Below, one piece after another: positions 5,818-10,093 of a DNA stretch of 10,093 nt. Made by a program: the position numbers and the translations under genes. This DNA comes from Nitrospirota bacterium (lineage in GTDB: Bacteria; Nitrospirota; Thermodesulfovibrionia; UBA6902). Under the pieces are notes generated by a model. It was given only the letters and a program-made list of their open reading frames with translations. It searched no databases and was not told where the DNA came from. The stretch's first letter is position 1; each line of letters opens with the position of its first letter. The DNA lies in assembly GCA_024277515.1 (NCBI GenBank), contig JAJRVB010000244.1:1-10093 (forward strand), in the 5' to 3' direction.

Positions 5818-7077
5818 ATGACGCCGGACAGACAGACAATAACATGTGATCTTGCAATCATAGGGGCCGGACCCGCCGGGATGATGGCGGCCGTACGCGC
5901 ATCTGAATGCGGGGCAAGGGTGGTCCTGCTCGAAAAAAACCATATGCCCGGGATAAAGCTCCTTATGACAGGGAAAGAAAGGTGCAACATCACAAACGCA
6001 GAGACGGATGCCCGGGAATTCACTTCCCGTTTCGGCAAAAGCGGCAAATTTCTTATGAACGCCCTGTATCACTTCGGCGTAGAGGATACCATAGAATTTT
6101 TTCATCGGCACAAAGTAAAGACAAAGGTCGAGCGGGGCGGGCGCATATTCCCGGCAAGCGACAGGGCGGGGGACGTTCATGAACTGTTCATAAGCGCTAT
6201 AAGAAAAAAGGGCGTCACACTCCTTACTCAATGCAGGATAGATAAAATAATACTGAAAGGAAATGCCATAGAGAGTGTCATTCTCAAGAATGCCGTGGTC
6301 AGGTCGATAAACTACCTCATCAGTACCGGGGGCCTCTCCTATCCCCGGACAGGGTCCACCGGTGACGGGTATACATGGGCAAGGCAGATGGGGCATACCA
6401 TCATCAGGCCGCAACCTGCACTTACTCCGGTACTGGTGAAGGAACAATGGATAAAAGATTTGGAAGGATTAAGCCTGAAAAACGTGCGCATCTCCGTATA
6501 TCAGCATAACAGGAAAAAGTTTGACCGTTTTGGTGAGGCGCTCTTTACCGGCTCCGGCCTCAGCGGACCGATTATTCTGGACATGAGCAAATCAATCGGA
6601 GATTTGTTAAACAGCGGGCCGGCAGACCTGTATATTGATTTCAAGCCCGCGCTGGATGCAGCTCAGCTGGATAAGAGAATCCTTCGGGACCTGGATGGAA
6701 ACAGGAACAGATCCATAAGAAACATCCTTCCCCGGCTGCTCCCGGTGAGACTGGTCCTTCTCATGCTGAAACAGGCGGGGATATCTCCTGACAGAAAGGG
6801 GCACTCCATTACCAGAGAGGAAAGGATAAAGCTCAGGTCCCTTCTGAAACAGTTCCCCCTGACGCCAAAAGGCCTGCTCGGATTCGACAAGGCGATCATC
6901 ACTACCGGAGGTATAGCCTTAAACGAGATTAATCCGAAGACCATGCAGTCGAAGTTGATCCGCAATCTCTATTTTGCCGGGGAGATTCTTGATCTGGACG
7001 GTCCCACAGGAGGATACAATCTGCAGGTATGCTGGAGTACCGGATATCTTGCAGGAGAAAGCGCGGCTGCGAATTGA
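5818..7077 (+). CDS. BaiN/HI0933 (YhiN)-family FAD-dependent flavoprotein
   Basis: A 419-residue predicted flavoprotein oxidoreductase. The Rossmann FAD site is DLAIIGAGPAG (11-21) followed by the ribose-binding acid E39 in VVLLEK. Family hallmarks follow: TGKERCNITN (51-60), GGRIFP (107-112), STGGLSYPRTGSTGDGY (169-185), GLSGP (247-251), TTGGI (362-366) and the C-terminal LDLDGPTGGYNLQ (391-403). The family usually has FTHxGLSGP; here it is FTGSGLSGP. One member, BaiN, works in bile-acid metabolism, but most are of unknown function, so the reaction is not assigned. I chose ATG 5818 over the in-frame ATG at 5791 because AGGGA lies 7 nt upstream and the longer start would swallow that ribosome-binding site and the -10 region. 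It is the only plus-strand gene here, ending 50 bp from the convergent helicase gene with no clear terminator between. Confidence 0.9.
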   Translation: MTPDRQTITCDLAIIGAGPAGMMAAVRASECGARVVLLEKNHMPGIKLLMTGKERCNITNAETDAREFTSRFGKSGKFLMNALYHFGVEDTIEFFHRHKVKTKVERGGRIFPASDRAGDVHELFISAIRKKGVTLLTQCRIDKIILKGNAIESVILKNAVVRSINYLISTGGLSYPRTGSTGDGYTWARQMGHTIIRPQPALTPVLVKEQWIKDLEGLSLKNVRISVYQHNRKKFDRFGEALFTGSGLSGPIILDMSKSIGDLLNSGPADLYIDFKPALDAAQLDKRILRDLDGNRNRSIRNILPRLLPVRLVLLMLKQAGISPDRKGHSITREERIKLRSLLKQFPLTPKGLLGFDKAIITTGGIALNEINPKTMQSKLIRNLYFAGEILDLDGPTGGYNLQVCWSTGYLAGESAAAN

Positions 7078-7127
7078 TATCCGCTCTGCACATGGGGGTG
7101 AAGCGTGAATACGCGGAAAGGAGGAGG

Positions 7128-8474
7128 CTACTTCTTTTTGTCCGTTTTCATTCGACTGCCGCCGGGACCTTTTTTCCTGAACATCTTCCGACCTTTTGTG
7201 CTGTGTGTCTTCTCCGCTGAAGCGCTCCTGCGCGTCTGCCCTATTGCACTCCTATGCTTTTGAACGCCGGCGTCCCTGCCCCGCGGCCCTGCAACAGACT
7301 TCCGGGGAGGTCTCGACCTCCTCCGGTAACCGGTAACGATCATTTCTTCCGTGAGCGGCATTACCGGGATTTTCTGTTTGATGTATTCCTCAACATCAGG
7401 CAGGGAGTGCACATACTGCTCGCATGCGAGACAGATCGCACGTCCGCGCGCGCCGGCCCTCGCGGTCCTTCCGATACGGTGAACATAATCCTCCGGGTCC
7501 TGCGGAAGGTCGTAATTGATCACATGTGTAACTCCGTCAATATGGAGCCCCCTGCTCGCCACATCCGTTGCAACAAGAATCGGCAGCCTGCCTTCCTTGA
7601 ACCGGGAGAGCACCTTCATCCGTCTATTCTGGGGGAGGTCTCCGGTAATAGCGGCTGTTCCCAGATCATTGGCATTCAGTATGAGTTCAAGCCGTGCCGC
7701 TGCCGCCTTGGTGTTACAGAAGATCAAATAACGGCCATCCGGCTCACGCCTTAATATGCCGATCAGCAGGCCGAGTTTTTCGGATTTTCCAACATGATAT
7801 ATCTCCTGTTCGATCTCATCCACCGTGATTTTCTCCGGCGTTACCGAGATCTTTTCAGGCATGTTCATGTGCTCATAGCAGAGTTCCATAACGCGGTAGG
7901 AGAGGGTAGCGGAAAACAGCATGGATTGACGCTTATCGTATGGTGACATCCTCCTTAACAGAAACCTCAGGTCCTTGATAAAGCCCATATCGAACAACCG
8001 GTCCGCCTCGTCTATGACAAGAAACTGGGTCTTCCTGAGGCTGTACACCTTCTGCTTGAGATAATCGATAAGCCTGCCCGGGGTGCCGACAAGCACGTCG
8101 ACTCCTCCTGCCAGGTCGTCGCGCTGCTTCTGATAGTCAATCCCGCCGAACACGGGTACAATCCTGAAGCCTGCTGATCCGCAGAGCAGTTTTGCTTCTG
8201 CATTTATCTGGCTGACAAGCTCACGCGTAGGCGCAATGATGAGCACCCGGGGTGACGGGCCGCGCTTCGGCGCATTCATCTTCAGCATGCGGGAAAACAC
8301 CGCGATAAGAAAGGCGGCTGTCTTGCCGGTCCCTGTCTGCGCCTGCGCCGCGATGTCCTTTCCTCTGAGCGCGTCGGGGAGGGTGAGCGCCTGGACCGGG
8401 GTGCATTCAGTGAATCCCGCGGCCCTTATTCCCTCAAGAATTTCTTCCGGTATTTCAAGTTCTTCGAATGTCAC
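7128..8474 (-). CDS. rhlB: DEAD-box ATP-dependent RNA helicase, RhlB-like
   Basis: A 448-residue RNA helicase. Motifs in order: F21 and Q28 of the Q motif, AQTGTGKT (45-52), APTREL (81-86), TPGR (131-134), DEAD (155-158), SAT (188-190), ATDVASRGLHI (302-312) and HRIGRTARAG (332-341). Stretches such as GRLIDYLKQ, MGFIKDLRFLLRRM, MLFSATLSYRV and the CLACEQY segment resemble E. coli RhlB, the degradosome helicase, more than RhlE or SrmB. After residue 380 comes a 65-residue Arg/Lys/Ser-rich tail, a typical disordered RNA-binding extension. The start is GTG; an in-frame TAA lies two codons upstream and no Shine-Dalgarno is visible. It is 68 bp downstream of the membrane-protein gene on the same strand, so it may be co-transcribed with it, though a candidate promoter lies in that gap. 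Confidence 0.9.
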   Translation of the reverse strand: MTFEELEIPEEILEGIRAAGFTECTPVQALTLPDALRGKDIAAQAQTGTGKTAAFLIAVFSRMLKMNAPKRGPSPRVLIIAPTRELVSQINAEAKLLCGSAGFRIVPVFGGIDYQKQRDDLAGGVDVLVGTPGRLIDYLKQKVYSLRKTQFLVIDEADRLFDMGFIKDLRFLLRRMSPYDKRQSMLFSATLSYRVMELCYEHMNMPEKISVTPEKITVDEIEQEIYHVGKSEKLGLLIGILRREPDGRYLIFCNTKAAAARLELILNANDLGTAAITGDLPQNRRMKVLSRFKEGRLPILVATDVASRGLHIDGVTHVINYDLPQDPEDYVHRIGRTARAGARGRAICLACEQYVHSLPDVEEYIKQKIPVMPLTEEMIVTGYRRRSRPPRKSVAGPRGRDAGVQKHRSAIGQTRRSASAEKTHSTKGRKMFRKKGPGGSRMKTDKKK

Positions 8475-8494
8475 GACTTATACTATACTCTTTA

Positions 8495-8524
8495 CTCATA
8501 ATTTCTGCTTCACTTGATAGTCAA
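8495..8524 (-). promoter_or_regulatory. Candidate promoter for the RNA helicase gene
   Basis: On the minus strand TTGACT (8519-8524) and TATGAG (8495-8500) are spaced by 18 bp, leaving a leader of roughly 15 nt before the GTG. A second TATAGT (8482-8487) directly before the GTG would give an almost leaderless transcript but has no good -35 box. Confidence 0.35.
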
Positions 8525-8542
8525 CACGCCCGGCGCAGCCGC

Positions 8543-9187
8543 TCAGAAAAAATATTTTTCGAGGCTTTTTATCATTTCCGTATGCAGATGTTCATTCGGA
8601 ATTATCCTGAACTCGACCCACTTGTCGCTCTTGGTCCGCAGGACGGGTATGGCTGTGGAAGCAAAATAATTTTTATAATTCTTTTCAATTTCAGGCTCCG
8701 CATTATACAGGGCATCCATTATACTCTCCGCAATGTGCTGCATCTCGAATCTCTTTATCCGGTTCATCTGCACATGAGGGCTTAACGGCAGACTCGTGCC
8801 GATAAGGATAAGGTCAAACTGAAGGCGCATTTCGGGGTCACCTAAAATGGAGAGAAAGACCTGGCTCAACCTTGCCATAAAGGCCGGATCAGGGACCTCT
8901 CTTTTTGCAGGGTCCCTGAATATCAGGGCATCCTCAACAAAGATGGAGTTTGCGGAAAAAATAAGACCAACGGGTCTTGCCGAACCAAACTCTTTTTCAA
9001 TAACCTGCCTGATACGCCGGTTAAATTCAATTCTCGGCTGAGCAATGGCAAGAGAAGGTTCCAGATAACGCTGTACCTTGACTTCCCGGTAATACAGGAG
9101 CGCGCTCAGGAGCAGGACCCCCATCAGAATCAGGCCCAGCATGTGCCCCGGCTGGGGCATCATTATCTTCAGCCGTCCGAATGCCAC
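8543..9187 (-). CDS. Single-pass membrane protein with a divergent OmpA/MotB-like outer domain
   Basis: A 214-residue protein. Residues 17-33 are one hydrophobic transmembrane helix after a basic, Met-rich N-terminus, so it is probably an inner-membrane protein with its C-terminal domain in the periplasm. Residues about 71-196 resemble the OmpA/MotB fold in order of elements: a strand (VGLIF), a variable segment, a helix (PAFMARLSQVFLSIL), a strand ending LILIGTS at the place of the usual GHTD, a long helix (NRIKRFEMQHIAESIMDAL) and a final strand KWVEFRII. The peptidoglycan-contacting Asp and Arg pattern of true OmpA domains is not seen, so this fold call is tentative. The GTG start shares its G with the TAG of the upstream gene, with GGAGG 10 nt before it, indicating translational coupling to the response regulator. 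A shorter start at the double ATG (codons 9-10) is possible. Confidence 0.75.
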   Translation of the reverse strand: MAFGRLKIMMPQPGHMLGLILMGVLLLSALLYYREVKVQRYLEPSLAIAQPRIEFNRRIRQVIEKEFGSARPVGLIFSANSIFVEDALIFRDPAKREVPDPAFMARLSQVFLSILGDPEMRLQFDLILIGTSLPLSPHVQMNRIKRFEMQHIAESIMDALYNAEPEIEKNYKNYFASTAIPVLRTKSDKWVEFRIIPNEHLHTEMIKSLEKYFF

Positions 9188-10074
9188 TAAAACCGGGCCT
9201 CCAGCAGCTTCAGCGACTCAAACACCGTGTGAACATCTTCATCCGTAATGCCGGAGGGACGATGCACCGCCCTGTTTCTCATACGGAGCATTTTAGAGAA
9301 TATCTCCGCCTTGAATGGTTTGATCCGGCGGGCGCGTTCGAGTTCCTTCAGACAATCGGACAGCACGACATAGGCCCGTCCCATCCGCTTTCGGGTAAAT
9401 GCCTTGAGGCGGACTTCAATATAGTGTCCAAGCAGAAGAGATGCGACTATCTTGTCTCCGGTTCTCATATACCGGAGCACCCCCTCAGGAGACACAGTGC
9501 CGTTGAGCAGGGTAATATTTTCACTCGACTCCGTCTCACCCGGTGCAATCTTCTGAATCTTTTTATAGATTTCCATGCACTTTTCATTTTCTTCCTTCTC
9601 AAGGTAGGATTCCGCGAGCTTAAAAAGGTCATGCACTGTTTCCACTGTTTCTTTCTGTTTAAATGCAAAAGAAAAGGCGCGCTGTATCGCCTCTTTTTTG
9701 TCATCTTTTTTATCCAGCACATCAAAATGCCTGACCCAGCGTTTTCCCTTCAGGACATTGTCCTTGGTAAAGCGGAACAGCCGTTCAGTGACCTCGTTCT
9801 TGTTCAGCTTACCGCTTATTACAATAATGTTCAGGGCGGGATACTCTTCAAAGATGTCAGGCAGGGCATCAATACCTTCACTCAGCCGGTCAAACTCAAT
9901 ATCAAGTGTGAGCAGGTCGTATGACTTGGCCTTAAGAAGTTCCGTGACCTTCTTTATGCTGGAGGCCTCATTAAATTTTACATTTATGTCTTCGTCAATG
10001 AGCGCCTGCTGAATTTCAAGTTTCAGCAGTTCCCTGTCTTCAGAGCTATCATCTGCAATGAGGACCCTAAACAT
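9187..10074 (-). CDS. Response regulator with receiver, TPR-like and HEPN-like domains
   Basis: A 295-residue protein starting at ATG 10072-10074, with AGGAG 7 nt upstream; an upstream TTG is open to the window edge but unlikely. Residues 1-137 are a receiver domain: acidic pair D8/D9, phospho-acceptor D58 in LLTLDIEF, S87 in VISG and K122 in VLDKKD, with a longer than usual segment between S87 and the Lys. Residues about 145-180 look like one TPR (LAESYLEKEENEKCMEIYKK). Residues about 205-295 are all-helical and end in RMRNRAVH (264-271), an Rx4H motif (R266, H271) followed by a last helix, as in HEPN domains. HEPN proteins with this motif are often metal-independent RNases, others are non-catalytic. 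No DNA-binding output domain is present, so output is probably by RNA cleavage or protein contact; this is inference. A cognate kinase may lie beyond the right edge. Confidence 0.8.
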   Translation of the reverse strand: MFRVLIADDSSEDRELLKLEIQQALIDEDINVKFNEASSIKKVTELLKAKSYDLLTLDIEFDRLSEGIDALPDIFEEYPALNIIVISGKLNKNEVTERLFRFTKDNVLKGKRWVRHFDVLDKKDDKKEAIQRAFSFAFKQKETVETVHDLFKLAESYLEKEENEKCMEIYKKIQKIAPGETESSENITLLNGTVSPEGVLRYMRTGDKIVASLLLGHYIEVRLKAFTRKRMGRAYVVLSDCLKELERARRIKPFKAEIFSKMLRMRNRAVHRPSGITDEDVHTVFESLKLLEARF

Positions 10075-10093
10075 CGAGTGACTCCTCAACAAA

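Noticed and set aside
5797..6447. 216-codon minus-strand ORF
   Set aside because: Antisense to the flavoprotein gene across its FAD-binding region; Cys/Pro-rich composition typical of a shadow frame.
5791..7077. Flavoprotein start at ATG 5791
   Set aside because: It has no Shine-Dalgarno of its own, and the added residues are encoded by the leader that contains the AGGGA of the ATG at 5818.
7078..7127. Bidirectional terminator between the convergent flavoprotein and RNA helicase genes
   Set aside because: Only a 4-bp GCGT/ACGC hairpin is present, with no T-run on either side.
9181..9924. 247-codon plus-strand ORF
   Set aside because: Antisense shadow of the response regulator gene, which has clear receiver motifs and a strong ribosome-binding site.

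Overview
This window looks like chromosomal DNA from a free-living Gram-negative bacterium. Nitrospirota (Thermodesulfovibrionia-like) or a former deltaproteobacterium fits best. That is inference from the style of the small zinc-ribbon and HNH proteins, the NAACP variant of the Dus active site and the mixed-GC housekeeping genes; no rRNA or other marker gene is present. The sequence has two textures: moderately GC-rich coding DNA, and a visibly AT-rich stretch at about 312-1750 that behaves like an accessory island.

Layout. (1) At 1-311 is the 5' part of a minus-strand zinc-ribbon gene that runs off the left edge. (2) At 312-1750 is the AT-rich island: two related 157-174 bp inverted-repeat elements in the same orientation (412-568 and 1543-1716), a 94-residue HNH endonuclease-like gene between them, and about 600 bp of largely non-coding DNA with one doubtful 50-codon ORF. 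The right-hand element has 21-bp terminal inverted repeats starting GTAAC and a 7/8-matching 8-bp target duplication, so it is a MITE-like element with IS66-type features. (3) At 1752-5702 is a minus-strand housekeeping block: maf (nucleotide pyrophosphatase), a Rep/PcrA-type helicase, a branched hairpin terminator, then dusB under what looks like its own promoter with almost no leader. (4) At 5818-7077 is one plus-strand gene, a BaiN/HI0933-family flavoprotein, divergent from maf and convergent with the next gene. (5) At 7128-10074 are three co-directional minus-strand genes: an unusual response regulator (receiver, TPR-like repeat, C-terminal HEPN-like domain with an Rx4H motif), a membrane-anchored protein overlapping it by one base, and an RhlB-type DEAD-box RNA helicase 68 bp further on.

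The most interesting item is the last block. A receiver fused to a possible HEPN ribonuclease, translationally coupled to a single-pass membrane protein with a degenerate OmpA/MotB-like outer domain and followed by an RNA helicase, could be a signalling-to-RNA-processing module. This is a hypothesis from domain reading, not a demonstrated system. Other notable items are the MITE pair and the three-way-junction hairpin between the helicase gene and dusB. Several genes (dusB, maf, rhlB) lack a Shine-Dalgarno sequence while their neighbours have good ones.
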